Positions 41,683-51,174 of a stretch of DNA of 64,000 nt are shown here, piece by piece. The DNA comes from Brooklawnia sp963780175 (GTDB lineage Bacteria > Actinomycetota > Actinomycetes > Propionibacteriales > Propionibacteriaceae), in assembly GCA_963780175.1 (NCBI GenBank), contig CAWAAT010000001.1, forward strand, positions 620,001 to 684,000, written 5' to 3'. The notes beneath the pieces were generated by a model that was given only the letters and a program-made list of their open reading frames with translations, was not told the origin of the DNA and did no database searches. Position 1 is the stretch's first letter; every line of letters begins with the position of its first letter. The position numbers and the translations under genes are program-made.

Positions 41683-44301
41683 ATGACCACTTCGGTGAAC
41701 ATCACGCGGGCCGAGGCGCAACAGCGCTCACAGCTCATCGGCACCCACGCCTACCGGGTGAGCGTTGACCTGACCGGGCACGGACTCGACGATGAGCCGC
41801 TGGTCGATGCCGACGCGACCTTCGTCTCCACCTCTACCGTGGTGTTCACGAGCGGTACTGGACACAGTTGGCTCGATCTGGTCTCCGACACCTTGTTGGA
41901 TGCCTGGCTGGACGGCGTGCAGCTGGCGACCGAGGCCCACGACGGCACCAGGTTGCCGCTGGACCTCACCGAAGGTGAACACCAGCTGACCGTTACCGCG
42001 CTGTGCAAGTACTCCCGCACCGGGGAGGGCCTGCACCGTTTCGTGGATCCGGCCGACGACCGCATCTACCTGTACACCCAGTTCGAGACCGCCGATGCCC
42101 GCCGCATGTACGGCTGCTTCGATCAGCCAGACCTGAAGGCCACGTTCGAACTGACCGTGCATGCCCCCGAGCAGTGGAAGGTGTACTCGAACTCGGCTGC
42201 TCCTGCGCCCGAGCCTCGCGGCGATGGCTTCGCCACCTGGCGGTTCGCTGCCACGCCACCGATCTCCACCTACATCACCGCTCTGGTCGCCGGCCAGTTC
42301 CACGTCCAACCCAGCACCATCCACTCCATCAAGGGTGAACTGCCCGCGGACTTCGTCTGTCGCGAGTCCATGGCGCCATATCTGGAGTTCGAGCAGATGG
42401 GCACCACCACACAGCGCGGATTCGAGGTGTTCGAGGCGGCTTTCGGGAGGGCCTACCCCTTCGACTCCTACGACCAGTTGTTCCTGCCCGAGTACAACGC
42501 AGGCGCGATGGAGAACGCCGGCTGCGTGACCTTCCGCGACGACTACCTCTTCCGCTCCAAGGTGACCCAGGACGCCTACGCCAAGCGCGACAACACGATC
42601 CTGCACGAGTTGGCGCACATGTGGTTCGGCGACCTGGTCACCATGCGATGGTGGGACGATCTGTGGCTCAACGAGAGCTTCGCAGAGTGGTCGGCCTACT
42701 ACTGCCAGTCCCAGATCGCTGGACGCCACGGCGGACTGGACGCCTGGATGCAGTTCGCCAATGCCCGCAAGCTGTGGGCCTACCGGGTCGACCAGATGCC
42801 CACCACGCACCCGATCGCGGCCGACATGATCGACCTGGAGACCGTCGACCAGAACTTCGACGGCATCACCTACGCCAAGGGCGCCAGCGTCCTGAAGCAG
42901 TTGGTCTCCTACGTGGGCGAGCCGCAGTTCCTGGCCGGCGTCCGCGACTACCTGACGGCCCATGAATGGGGCAACTCCACCTTCGCAGATCTGCTGGGCG
43001 CCCTGGAGCAGGCCAGCGGTCGGGACCTCTCCGAGTTCTCGACCCAGTGGCTGGAGACCACCGGGGTCAACCTGGTGCGTCCGGAGTTCGACGTGGCCGA
43101 GGACGGCAACTACGCACGTTTCGACGTGCTGCAAACCGCTGCCCCCGCCCATCCCACGCTGCGCACCCACCGGCTGGCGATCGGGCTGTATGACCACGGC
43201 GTACAGGGCCTTGCTCTGCGCGAGTCGTTGGAGGTCGACATCCACGGCGAACGGACGCCGATCGCCGCACTGAACGGGGCGCCGAAGGCCGATCTGGTGC
43301 TGCTCAACGACCGCGACCTCAGCTACGTGAAGGTGCGGATCGATGACGCCTCACGGCGGGTCGCGGTCGAGCATCTGGCCGACGTCACCGACCCGCTGGC
43401 CCGCGCGGTCCTCTGGACCAGCGCGTGGGACTCCTGGCGGGACGCGGAGATGACCTCCGCCCAGTACCTCTCGTTGGTCATCAACGGCCTGCGGGGTGAG
43501 GACATCGCCACCGCGATGATCAACCAACTGGCCCAGGCCCATCTGGCCACCACCGGCTATGCCCCCGCCGGCCAGCGCCCGGCCCTGAGGGCCCGACTGG
43601 TGGCCGCCCTGGCCGGGCTTCTCAAGACCGCCGCGCCCGGATCGGACCGTCAGCTGGCTGTTGCCGATGCCATGATCACCTCTGTTGATTCGCCCGCCGG
43701 GGCCGACCTGCTGGCCGGCTGGCTGGTTGGCGAGGAGGTGCCCCCGGGACTCCCGATCGACGCCGACCGTCGCTGGGCCATCATCACCACGCTGGCCAGG
43801 CTGGGGCGAGTCGGTCTGGACGAGATCGCCGCGGAGGAAGCAGCCGACAAGACCATCTCGGGGTTGGAGGCCGCCGCGGGCGCTCGTGCCGCGCTGGCAG
43901 ACCCGGTGACCAAGTCCCAGGCCTGGCGGCTGGCCACCGACGAACCGGACATCCCCAACGGCACCCACATCGCGATCGCCGAGAACTTCTGGAAGTACGG
44001 ACAGGAGGATCTGCTCGCTGGCTACCGGAACGCGTACCTGGAGCTGTGCGAACAGATCGCGTCCTCCGCTGGCAGCTGGGCCGAGCGGGGCCATGTGGCC
44101 AGGCAGACGGCGCTGCGGCACCTGTGGCCTTCGGTGCTCGCCGACCACGCCTGGCTCGCAATGCTGGACGAGTGGATGTCCGGTCGTGAACTCCCGGAGC
44201 AGGTTCGCCGCATCCTCACCGAGTCCCGCGACGGCGCGTTGCGGGCGCTGAGGGTCCAGGAGTACAGCGCGTCCCAGGCCGTGCAGGAATCACACCAGTG
44301 A
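41683..44301 (+). CDS. pepN: Aminopeptidase N (M1 family)
   Basis: An 872-residue M1 metallopeptidase from ATG 41683 (GGAG eight bases upstream). GAMENAG (274-280) recognises the free N-terminus; HELAH (308-312) with E331 (WLNESFAE) binds zinc. The C-terminal ERAP1-like helical domain (about 510-860) is complete. It is a cytosolic enzyme trimming N-terminal residues from peptides. It overlaps the dihydroorotase gene by four bases (GTGA). Confidence 0.95.
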   Translation: MTTSVNITRAEAQQRSQLIGTHAYRVSVDLTGHGLDDEPLVDADATFVSTSTVVFTSGTGHSWLDLVSDTLLDAWLDGVQLATEAHDGTRLPLDLTEGEHQLTVTALCKYSRTGEGLHRFVDPADDRIYLYTQFETADARRMYGCFDQPDLKATFELTVHAPEQWKVYSNSAAPAPEPRGDGFATWRFAATPPISTYITALVAGQFHVQPSTIHSIKGELPADFVCRESMAPYLEFEQMGTTTQRGFEVFEAAFGRAYPFDSYDQLFLPEYNAGAMENAGCVTFRDDYLFRSKVTQDAYAKRDNTILHELAHMWFGDLVTMRWWDDLWLNESFAEWSAYYCQSQIAGRHGGLDAWMQFANARKLWAYRVDQMPTTHPIAADMIDLETVDQNFDGITYAKGASVLKQLVSYVGEPQFLAGVRDYLTAHEWGNSTFADLLGALEQASGRDLSEFSTQWLETTGVNLVRPEFDVAEDGNYARFDVLQTAAPAHPTLRTHRLAIGLYDHGVQGLALRESLEVDIHGERTPIAALNGAPKADLVLLNDRDLSYVKVRIDDASRRVAVEHLADVTDPLARAVLWTSAWDSWRDAEMTSAQYLSLVINGLRGEDIATAMINQLAQAHLATTGYAPAGQRPALRARLVAALAGLLKTAAPGSDRQLAVADAMITSVDSPAGADLLAGWLVGEEVPPGLPIDADRRWAIITTLARLGRVGLDEIAAEEAADKTISGLEAAAGARAALADPVTKSQAWRLATDEPDIPNGTHIAIAENFWKYGQEDLLAGYRNAYLELCEQIASSAGSWAERGHVARQTALRHLWPSVLADHAWLAMLDEWMSGRELPEQVRRILTESRDGALRALRVQEYSASQAVQESHQ

Positions 44302-45563
44302 GTGCCTGGATCATCCGGGGAGCCCGCGACGCCCACGGCGCCCCTGCCGAGTTGTTCGTCAAAGACGGCGCCTTGGTACACGAGGCTCCCAGTGGGGCCG
44401 AACTCATTGAGGCCGACGGACTCATCGCGCTACCCGGTCTGGTCGATCCGCACACCCATCTGAGAGAGCCCGGGTTCGAGGCCTCCGAGACGGTGGCCAG
44501 CGGAGCGGCCTGCGCTGCTCGGGGCGGGTTCACCGCCGTCTTCGCGATGGCCAACACCGACCCGGTGACCGACTCTGTGGAGCGCGCGGCGCACGTGGCC
44601 GAGCTGGGTCGTCGCGCAGGTCACGCGGAGGTTATCCCGGTCGGCTCGGTCACCATCGGGTTGGCGGGTGAGCAGCTGTCTCCCATCGCCCAGATGGCCA
44701 CGCACGGCGTCCGGATGTTCAGCGACGACGGTCGGTGCGTGATGAACAGTGCCCTGATGCGGCAGGCTTTGACGCTGGCGGCTGCGTCCAACGTGGTGAT
44801 CGCCCAGCACAGCCAGGACCACCATTTGGCGGGGCCCGAGGCCAGCGCGGACGAGCGCTCGGTGGCTGGCCCGTTGGGACTCACCGGGTGGCCGTGGGCG
44901 GCTGAGTCGACGATCATCGCCCGGGACGTCCAACTTGCCGAACTCACCGGTGGACGCCTGCACTGCCAGCATGTGACCACCGCAGAGAGCATCGACGTCG
45001 TTCGGTGGGCCAAGGCGCGCGGAGTGCACGTGACCGCAGAGGTCACCCCCCACCACCTGTTCCTCGACTCGCAACACCTGCTCGGCCTGGACGCCACCTT
45101 CAAGGTGAACCCGCCGTTACGCTCCGCGGAAGACATCGAGGCACTGCGTGAGGCTTTGGCAGATGGAACCGTCGACGTGGTGGGCACCGACCACGCCCCC
45201 CACGATGCGGCCGCCAAGAGCGGTGACTTCACGCACGCCAAGCCCGGCATGCTGGGTCTGGAACAAGCCCTTGCAGTGGTGATGGAGACCATGGTGCTCA
45301 CCGGACGGATGAGCTGGCCCGATGTGGTTCGCGTGATGAGTGCCGCACCAGCCCGACTGGGACGCGCCGACGACCAGGGGCGCACCCTGCGTCCCGGAGA
45401 ACCCGCCCATCTGGTGTTGGTCGATCCCAACCGGCGCGAGGTCGTCGACCGGGCGCAGAGCCTGTCGGCGTCCCGCAACAACCCTTACCATGGCATCGAC
45501 CTGCCCGACCCTGTTGAGCTGACGATGCTGGCCGGGCGCGTCACCTACTCGCGCCGGGGCTGA
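44298..45563 (+). CDS. pyrC: Dihydroorotase
   Basis: A 421-residue class I-like dihydroorotase/amidohydrolase: metal-binding DPHTHLREPG (H52, H54), VAQHSQD-like VIAQHSQDH, HCQHVTTAESI, the VTAEVTPHHLFLD strand and GTDHAPHD with the catalytic Asp, ending in the amidohydrolase SPAR-like SAAPARLG. It cyclises carbamoyl-aspartate in pyrimidine synthesis. It starts at GTG overlapping pepN, not in the usual pyrRBC-car operon, so an extra copy or a related amidohydrolase activity is possible. A perfect 16-base-pair terminator follows. Confidence 0.88.
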   Translation: MSAWIIRGARDAHGAPAELFVKDGALVHEAPSGAELIEADGLIALPGLVDPHTHLREPGFEASETVASGAACAARGGFTAVFAMANTDPVTDSVERAAHVAELGRRAGHAEVIPVGSVTIGLAGEQLSPIAQMATHGVRMFSDDGRCVMNSALMRQALTLAAASNVVIAQHSQDHHLAGPEASADERSVAGPLGLTGWPWAAESTIIARDVQLAELTGGRLHCQHVTTAESIDVVRWAKARGVHVTAEVTPHHLFLDSQHLLGLDATFKVNPPLRSAEDIEALREALADGTVDVVGTDHAPHDAAAKSGDFTHAKPGMLGLEQALAVVMETMVLTGRMSWPDVVRVMSAAPARLGRADDQGRTLRPGEPAHLVLVDPNRREVVDRAQSLSASRNNPYHGIDLPDPVELTMLAGRVTYSRRG

Positions 45564-45584
45564 GGCGAGGCTCGCACTCCGCGA

Positions 45585-45622
45585 AAGTGGCCGGCACCCG
45601 CATAACCGGGTGCCGGCCACTT
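45585..45622. terminator. Bidirectional terminator between pyrC and the uronate operon
   Basis: AAGTGGCCGGCACCCG (45585-45600) and its exact complement (45607-45622) enclose a CATAAC loop: a perfect 16-base-pair stem between two convergent stops (45563 and 45659). Confidence 0.85.
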
Positions 45623-45658
45623 GACGTCCCATCGAACCCTGATCAGCCCACCAAGTCG

Positions 45659-47053
45659 TCAGGCACGCATCTCCAGCAACTCGTTGGCCTGGGCGAGCAC
45701 TGTGGCAGCGACCTGCTGGTCGTCGACTTGCAGGTACTCGAGAACGGCGGCCACAGCAGACTCCAGGTCACCGGCATTCGCCTTTGCGGCCACCTCCGTA
45801 GCGTTGGCGTCGTTGACGGGGGCACCCACACCGCGCAGGTGCAGAACCCAGCCCGCCACGGCCCGCGTGGCACCCGAGGCCACGCCACCACGCTCGGCGA
45901 TGGCCTTGAGGTGCGGCACGATGCGGATGGGCAGCTTCTGGGTGCCGTCCATCGCGATGCGCGCCAACTGGTCCTTCATCTGCGGGTTGTTGAACCGGTC
46001 GAGCAAGGCGTCACGGTAGGCCTGCTTCTCCGCGTCGGGCAGCGGAACCTGCTGGACGGCGTCGTCCCAGTAGGCATTGACCCAGCCGAGCACCCGCTCG
46101 TCGTTGATCGCCTGGTACACGGTCTCAAGCCCGAGGATGGGACCGCAGTACGCCATCAACGAGTGGGAACCGTTCAACAGGTAGAGCTTGCGCATCTCGT
46201 GCGGGCGGATCTCGTCGACGAACTTCGCCCCCATGGTTTCCCAGGCCGGACGCTCGCCCTTGAACTCACCGGCCAGCACCCACTCGGCGAACGGCTCGGT
46301 GACCACCAGACCGGGATCGACGATGCCGGTCAACTCGGCGATGCGAGCCGCATCCTCATCAGAGGCCCGAGGCGTGATGCGGTCGACCATCGTCGTCACG
46401 AACCCGACGTTCTCGTCGATCCAGGCAAGCAGGCTGGGGTCGACGTACTCGGCTGCCTGCCGAATGATACGTTCGGCCATCTCGCCGTTGTCCGGCACGT
46501 TGTCGCACGGGACGAAGGTGATGGGTCCGGCATCGGCGGCCCGCCGGGCCAGCAGGCCGCGGACGAACTTGGCCGGCCCCGTGAACACCGGCACGTCCAG
46601 CTGGCCGGCCTTCAACTTGTCGAGGTCGGCGATCAGTTCGGGGTTGGTCAGGTCGAGGTTGCCGTTGACGTCGCGGCAGTAGCCGGCCTCGGTGATGGTG
46701 GAGGTCACGATCGCCACCTGCGGGTCGGCGAACAGTCTGGTCCACGCCTCGATGTCATGCGAGCGGAAGGACGCGGACACCGAGCTGATGACCTCAACCT
46801 TGTCTCCGTCGGGGTGCTGGACGTCGAGCTGGTACAGGCCCTCCTGGGCGTCCAGGGCGTCGTCACGCGGCGAGGGTTTGGGTGCCACGGTGGTGCGACC
46901 GGGGAAACCTGCGATGCCCCACTGGTCGGCGTCGGCGGCGTGCTCGGTGTACCAGGCCTGGTGGGCCCGCGTGAAGTTGCCGATGCCGAGATGAATGATG
47001 CGGACGGGTGCAGCGGGACGCCCATGTTCGGCGCGGTTCAGGGTAGCGCTCAC
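45659..47053 (-). CDS. uxuB: Mannitol dehydrogenase family, probable fructuronate reductase
   Basis: A 464-residue long-chain polyol dehydrogenase: NAD loop IIHLGIGNFTRAHQAWY, TMVDRITP signature, and catalytic K/N/H set in MRKLYLLNGSHSLMAY. The family covers mannitol, arabinitol, fructuronate and tagaturonate enzymes. Because its start overlaps the uxaC stop (four bases) and a beta-glucuronidase gene lies nearby, reduction of D-fructuronate to D-mannonate with NADH (UxuB role) is the best guess; tagaturonate reduction (UxaB) is the alternative. Confidence 0.82.
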   Translation of the reverse strand: MSATLNRAEHGRPAAPVRIIHLGIGNFTRAHQAWYTEHAADADQWGIAGFPGRTTVAPKPSPRDDALDAQEGLYQLDVQHPDGDKVEVISSVSASFRSHDIEAWTRLFADPQVAIVTSTITEAGYCRDVNGNLDLTNPELIADLDKLKAGQLDVPVFTGPAKFVRGLLARRAADAGPITFVPCDNVPDNGEMAERIIRQAAEYVDPSLLAWIDENVGFVTTMVDRITPRASDEDAARIAELTGIVDPGLVVTEPFAEWVLAGEFKGERPAWETMGAKFVDEIRPHEMRKLYLLNGSHSLMAYCGPILGLETVYQAINDERVLGWVNAYWDDAVQQVPLPDAEKQAYRDALLDRFNNPQMKDQLARIAMDGTQKLPIRIVPHLKAIAERGGVASGATRAVAGWVLHLRGVGAPVNDANATEVAAKANAGDLESAVAAVLEYLQVDDQQVAATVLAQANELLEMRA

Positions 47054-48468
47054 AGCTTGAACACCTTCTTCGGGTTGTCGACGACCAACTTGATCGCCTG
47101 TTCGATGGCCTCGGACTCGTCGAGGCGGTGGACGGCCACGAGATTGGCCAGATGGGCGGCATCAACGCGCCGCATCATGTCGTGGCGGGCCGGAATGGAG
47201 CAGAACGCGCGGGTGTCGTCGATCATGCCGGAGATGCGGCTGAAGCCGCCCATCTCGGTCACCGACTGCTTGAACCGCATGATCGACTCCGGGGCGTCGA
47301 TGAACCACCACGGGACGCCGATGTACAGCGAGCGGTAGAAGCCCGCCAGCGGGGCGATCTCGCGCGAGAAGGTGTCCTCGTCCAGGGTGAAGACCACCAG
47401 GTTGAGGTTGGGGTGGTTGCCGAACGCATTGAGCATCGGACGCATGGCCCGGGTGACCTCGACGGCGTAGGGGATGTCACAGCCGACGTCGTTGCCGTAC
47501 TCCTTGGCCGTGGCCGGATCGTGGTCGCGCAGCACGCTGGGGTGCAGCGTCAACGTCAGACCGTCCTCGGTGGCCATCCGCACCTGGTCCATCATGAGGT
47601 GGCGCCGCAGGGCCACCGTCTCGTCGGCGGTGGCCTCACCCTTGCGGGCCTTGGCGAAGATGCGCTCGGCGGACGCTGCATCGAGGTACTCGGCCTGCAG
47701 GTCGGCGTGCGAATGGTCGGTGCTGACCGCTCCGCGTGCCTTGAAGTAGGCACGGCGGTTCTCCATGGCGGCGGTGTAGCCGGCCAGGGTGCTGGTGTCG
47801 ACACCGGCGACCTCACCCAGGGTGTCGACCAACTGGTTCCAGTCGCTGCGACCGGGCTCGAGGTACTTGTCGGGGCGGAAGGTTGGGGCCACCCGATGCC
47901 TGGCACTGAACTCGGCATCCGCAGCGATCTGTTCGTGGTAGCCCAGATCGTCGCACGGGTCGTCGGTGGTGGCGATGAACTCTATGTTGAACTGGTCCAT
48001 CAGGGCACGTGGGCGATGGGTGTCGATCCACGCCTGGATCGTGTCGTAGATGTCGTCCGCGGTCTCGACGCTGGGCCGCTGGGTGACCCCGAAGACACCC
48101 ACGAGTTGGTCGGTCATCCAGTAGCGCATGGCGGTGCCGTTGTAGTCGCTCCAGTGCGAGCAGAAGGTACGCCAGGCATTGCGATTGGCTGCCTCGTCCA
48201 TGACGGGGCGACTCATCGGCACGCCCAACTCCGACAACTCCACACCGTTGGCATGCATGATCCGGTTGATGTAGTGGTCGGGTGTCAGCAACAGCCGTGT
48301 CGGGTTCTCGAACGAGGTGTCCTCGGCGATCCACACCGGCGGCACGTGACCGTGCGGAGAGATGATCGGCAGGTCTCGGGTCTGGGCATAGATGCGTCGT
48401 GCGATCGAGCGGACGGCTTCGTCCGCCGGGAACAGGCGATCGTCGTGCAGGGTCAGTTCTTGGGCCAT
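47050..48468 (-). CDS. uxaC: Uronate (glucuronate) isomerase
   Basis: A 472-residue UxaC (ATG 48468, MAQELTLHDDRLFP; an ATG three codons earlier exists). It has ISPHGHVPP metal-binding His residues, DYNGTAMRYWMTDQL, FIATTDDPCDDL, RPDKYLEPG and TLHPSVLRDH, plus GVPWWFIDAP near the C-terminus. It is a metal-dependent amidohydrolase-fold isomerase converting glucuronate to fructuronate (and galacturonate to tagaturonate). It is first in the uxaC-uxuB operon, divergent from the LarA-family gene across 155 bases. Confidence 0.93.
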   Translation of the reverse strand: MAQELTLHDDRLFPADEAVRSIARRIYAQTRDLPIISPHGHVPPVWIAEDTSFENPTRLLLTPDHYINRIMHANGVELSELGVPMSRPVMDEAANRNAWRTFCSHWSDYNGTAMRYWMTDQLVGVFGVTQRPSVETADDIYDTIQAWIDTHRPRALMDQFNIEFIATTDDPCDDLGYHEQIAADAEFSARHRVAPTFRPDKYLEPGRSDWNQLVDTLGEVAGVDTSTLAGYTAAMENRRAYFKARGAVSTDHSHADLQAEYLDAASAERIFAKARKGEATADETVALRRHLMMDQVRMATEDGLTLTLHPSVLRDHDPATAKEYGNDVGCDIPYAVEVTRAMRPMLNAFGNHPNLNLVVFTLDEDTFSREIAPLAGFYRSLYIGVPWWFIDAPESIMRFKQSVTEMGGFSRISGMIDDTRAFCSIPARHDMMRRVDAAHLANLVAVHRLDESEAIEQAIKLVVDNPKKVFKL

Positions 48469-48474
48469 GGGCCA

Positions 48475-48535
48475 CATTCTTGTGCATCGCCGCCCGCGGG
48501 GCGCCCAATTGTCGCCGATTGCCAGACCAAGAATG
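48475..48535. promoter_or_regulatory. Spaced inverted repeat in the uxaC/LarA-family intergenic region
   Basis: CATTCTTG (48475-48482) and its complement CAAGAATG (48528-48535) lie 53 bases apart centre to centre, about five helical turns, between divergent genes. It could be two half-sites for a looping regulator, or chance. AAT-poor surroundings make the two AT-rich octamers stand out. Weak support. Confidence 0.3.
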
Positions 48536-48623
48536 CGCGCTGTCTGTCCTGTCCCCGCTTGCGGGACGCCGGTCGCGGTAAGATGTGGTCCTCGCAACGT
48601 CAGCGATCCGACCAGGAGAAGTC

Positions 48624-49895
48624 ATGTCCGTGCCCAGCATCGGTGGCCCCGGCTACCACATCAGCGTCGAGGAATTCGAAGGGTTCGTGACCCACGAGAT
48701 CGGCAAGATCACCCTCGAGGGCAAGAACGTGTGTCTCATCATCCCGGACGACACGCGCGGTTGCCCGATGCCACGCATCCTGCGTGCGGTCTACAAGGCC
48801 GTCATCAATCGTGCCGCCAGCGTCACGGCAGTGATCGCTCTGGGAACCCACGAGTACATGGAACCCGACGAGATCGCGTTGTGGACGACCGGTAGCGGGG
48901 ACGCCGACCTGAGCGCCGAGTACCCCGGCATGCCGATCATCAACCACCTGTGGAAGGACCACCACGAGCTGGTCAACGTCGGGCACATCAGCGGCGAGCG
49001 CATCTCGGAACTCTCCGGCGGGCGGCTGGCTCAGGGCACCGACGTCCTCATCAACAAGACCGTCGTCGAGGCGGACGTGCGCATCATCGTCGGCCCCATC
49101 CTGCCCCACGAGGTGGTCGGAATCTCTGGCGGCAACAAGTACTTCATCCCCGGGTGTGCGGCCCACGAGCTGATCGACATGACCCACTGGGTGGGCGCAC
49201 TGATCACCTCGGCGAAGATGATCGGCACCCCGGGCATCACCCCGGTACGCGCCATGATCAACGAGGGTGCCAACCTCATCGCCGGCGAGAAGTACTGCTT
49301 GGCGTTCGTCGTCAAGGCATATTCCGACGAGATCGAGTCCGCATCCTTCGGCAGCCCCGAGGACGCCTGGGCTGAGCAGGCCAAGGTGACCGCGCAGACC
49401 CACATCGAGTACGTCGACGAGCCGTTCCCCAACGTCATCGCCGCGATCCCGCTGCGCTACCACGACATCTGGACCGCGGCCAAGGGCTTCTACAAGGCAG
49501 AGCCGGCGGTAGCCGACGGCGGTGAGGTCATCATCTACGCACCGCACATCGACACGGTTTCTGAGGCCCACCACGAGATCTACGACATCGGCTACCACTG
49601 CCGCGACTACTTCGTGAAGCAATGGGAGAAGTACCACGACGTCCCGTGGGGCGTGCTCGCCCACTCCACGCATGGCCGCGGCGGCGGAACCTACGACCCC
49701 GAGACCGGCGTGGAGAGCTGCCGCCTCAAGTTGACCTTCGCCACCGCGATCCCGCCGGAGGTGTGCGCCTCCATCAACGTCGGTTACCGCGATCCAGCCA
49801 GCATCCCGGGGCTCATGGAGGACCCGAACTTCCATGTGATCAAGGACGCCGGTGAGGTCTTGTTCCGGCTGTCGTCGGACCGTCCCGCAAGCTGA
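48624..49895 (+). CDS. LarA (nickel-pincer racemase/epimerase) family protein, possible sugar-acid epimerase
   Basis: A 423-residue member of the LarA/DUF2088 family (ATG 48624, AGGAG six bases upstream). Features matching LarA are PDDTRGCP (41-48), ALGTHEY (72-78), H108 or nearby, PHEVVGISGGNK (161-172, giving His and the Lys that carries the NPN cofactor), H181/H188, and HSTHGRGGG late. LarA enzymes use a nickel-pincer nucleotide to racemise or epimerise alpha-hydroxyacids; some homologues act on D-gluconate at C2. Set among uxaC, uxuB, uidA and gnd with no mannonate dehydratase, conversion of D-mannonate to D-gluconate is a strong hypothesis. LarB/C/E genes for the cofactor are not in the window. 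Confidence 0.8.
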   Translation: MSVPSIGGPGYHISVEEFEGFVTHEIGKITLEGKNVCLIIPDDTRGCPMPRILRAVYKAVINRAASVTAVIALGTHEYMEPDEIALWTTGSGDADLSAEYPGMPIINHLWKDHHELVNVGHISGERISELSGGRLAQGTDVLINKTVVEADVRIIVGPILPHEVVGISGGNKYFIPGCAAHELIDMTHWVGALITSAKMIGTPGITPVRAMINEGANLIAGEKYCLAFVVKAYSDEIESASFGSPEDAWAEQAKVTAQTHIEYVDEPFPNVIAAIPLRYHDIWTAAKGFYKAEPAVADGGEVIIYAPHIDTVSEAHHEIYDIGYHCRDYFVKQWEKYHDVPWGVLAHSTHGRGGGTYDPETGVESCRLKLTFATAIPPEVCASINVGYRDPASIPGLMEDPNFHVIKDAGEVLFRLSSDRPAS

Positions 49896-49915
49896 ACTCG
49901 GTTTCACGAAGGAAG

Positions 49916-49976
49916 AGGCCGGCCCGCGACGCTGCGGGTCGGCCTCGGTCATCTCCGGCTGTCATCGACAGCCGGC
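49916..49976. terminator. Two hairpins between convergent LarA-family gene and lacI
   Basis: GAGGCCGGCCCGC (49916-49928) pairs with 49935-49947 (one G-T mismatch region), and CCGGCTGT (49956-49963) pairs exactly with ACAGCCGG (49969-49976). They lie between stops 49895 and 49981, one probably serving each direction. Confidence 0.75.
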
Positions 49977-49980
49977 TGAA

Positions 49981-51009
49981 TCAGCGTCTCGGCGCCGCAG
50001 CTGTCGACTCCCGGACGATAAGTCGCATCGGCAGCACCGACGGGGCGGCCGAGGTCGTCTCGGGCTCCTCGTTGTTGGCGAGCGCGATGACGCTACGAGC
50101 TGCCCTTTCACCAAGCAGGCTCAGCGGGGCGGCCACCGTCGTCAGACCGGGGGTCACCAGGTCAGAGGCGAAGATGTTGTCGAAGCCGATCACCGACATG
50201 TCGGTAGGGATGGACAATCCCGAGGCCTTGGCGGCCCTCATGATGCCGATGCTGATGAGGTCGTTGAAACAGACGACGGCGCTGACCCGCTTCTCGCGCA
50301 CCGCGGGGAACACTCCCATGCCGCCCCGCACCGTTGGCGGGGTGGGTCCGACGCGCTGTTCGGTCAGATCGAGCTCGTAACAGCCCTCCCTGAACGCCCG
50401 GTACCGCGCATTGTCGGCCCAGGATGCGGCTGGGCCGCTGACGTAGGCGATCCGCCGATGCCCCAACTCGGCGAGGTGCTCCAGCGCCCGCCGCATGCCC
50501 CGCGGGCTGTCGGTGACGACGCTCGGGATTCCGGGCACCAGCCGGTTCAAGCAGACCGTTGGGGTCGCCTTGGACGCGGCGCGCAGTGCCGCATCCGAGA
50601 TCCGGGAGGTGGCCACGATCATCCCGTCCACCAGAGGCATCGTGCGGTCGAAGAGCGTGCGCTCCAACTCCTCGGACTCCTCCGAGTCCACCAGCAGGAT
50701 CGAGTAGCCCTCGGTGACGGCGACGTGCTCGGCACCTCTGATGATGCTGAAGAAGAACGGGTTGGTGATGTCTGTCACGGCGATGCCCAGCATCTTGGAA
50801 TGCCGGGAGGCCTCCGCCCTGACCGCGTGCGGCGCGCGGTAGCCCAACTCCGCTGCCACCTGGTGAATATGCGCCGAGGTCTTGCTGCTCACCCGTCCTG
50901 GGCGGGAGAACGCCCGTGAGACAGTCGAGGGACTGACCCCGGCGACGGCCGCGACGTCGTAGATGGTCGCTGCTCTCTCTGGCGGGGTTAGTGGCTCCAC
51001 GTTCGACAC
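49981..51009 (-). CDS. LacI-family regulator of the glucuronide cluster
   Basis: A 342-residue LacI/GalR repressor: HTH TIYDVAAVAGVSPSTVSRAFS, hinge, then LGIAVTDITNPFFFSIIRGAE and DMSVIGFDNIFASDLVTPGLTT ligand-binding core. It is divergent from the beta-glucuronidase gene and between it and the LarA-family gene, so it probably controls both operons in response to a uronate. A palindrome TACCG-TTGG-CGGTA lies in the shared upstream region. Confidence 0.9.
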   Translation of the reverse strand: MSNVEPLTPPERAATIYDVAAVAGVSPSTVSRAFSRPGRVSSKTSAHIHQVAAELGYRAPHAVRAEASRHSKMLGIAVTDITNPFFFSIIRGAEHVAVTEGYSILLVDSEESEELERTLFDRTMPLVDGMIVATSRISDAALRAASKATPTVCLNRLVPGIPSVVTDSPRGMRRALEHLAELGHRRIAYVSGPAASWADNARYRAFREGCYELDLTEQRVGPTPPTVRGGMGVFPAVREKRVSAVVCFNDLISIGIMRAAKASGLSIPTDMSVIGFDNIFASDLVTPGLTTVAAPLSLLGERAARSVIALANNEEPETTSAAPSVLPMRLIVRESTAAAPRR

Positions 51010-51116
51010 TCTAACCGACGCCCGCCCAAGTCGTCCGAGGCGCGTCGACTGTGCCAGATGGTCGGCTCACAGGGGGTTTTTCACACGGAAGGCTGATCTG
51101 GATGTTCCCGAGGTCG

Positions 51117-51130
51117 TACCGTTGGCGGTA
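51117..51130. promoter_or_regulatory. Palindrome upstream of uidA, candidate LacI operator
   Basis: TACCG-TTGG-CGGTA is an inverted repeat with 5-base arms, 45 bases before the uidA start and 108 bases from the lacI start. Size and place suit a LacI-family operator, but arms are short and no second copy was found. Confidence 0.4.
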
Positions 51131-51174
51131 AGTCTGGGCACCGGCGCCCACACCACATGAGGGGAGCAGGCCGT

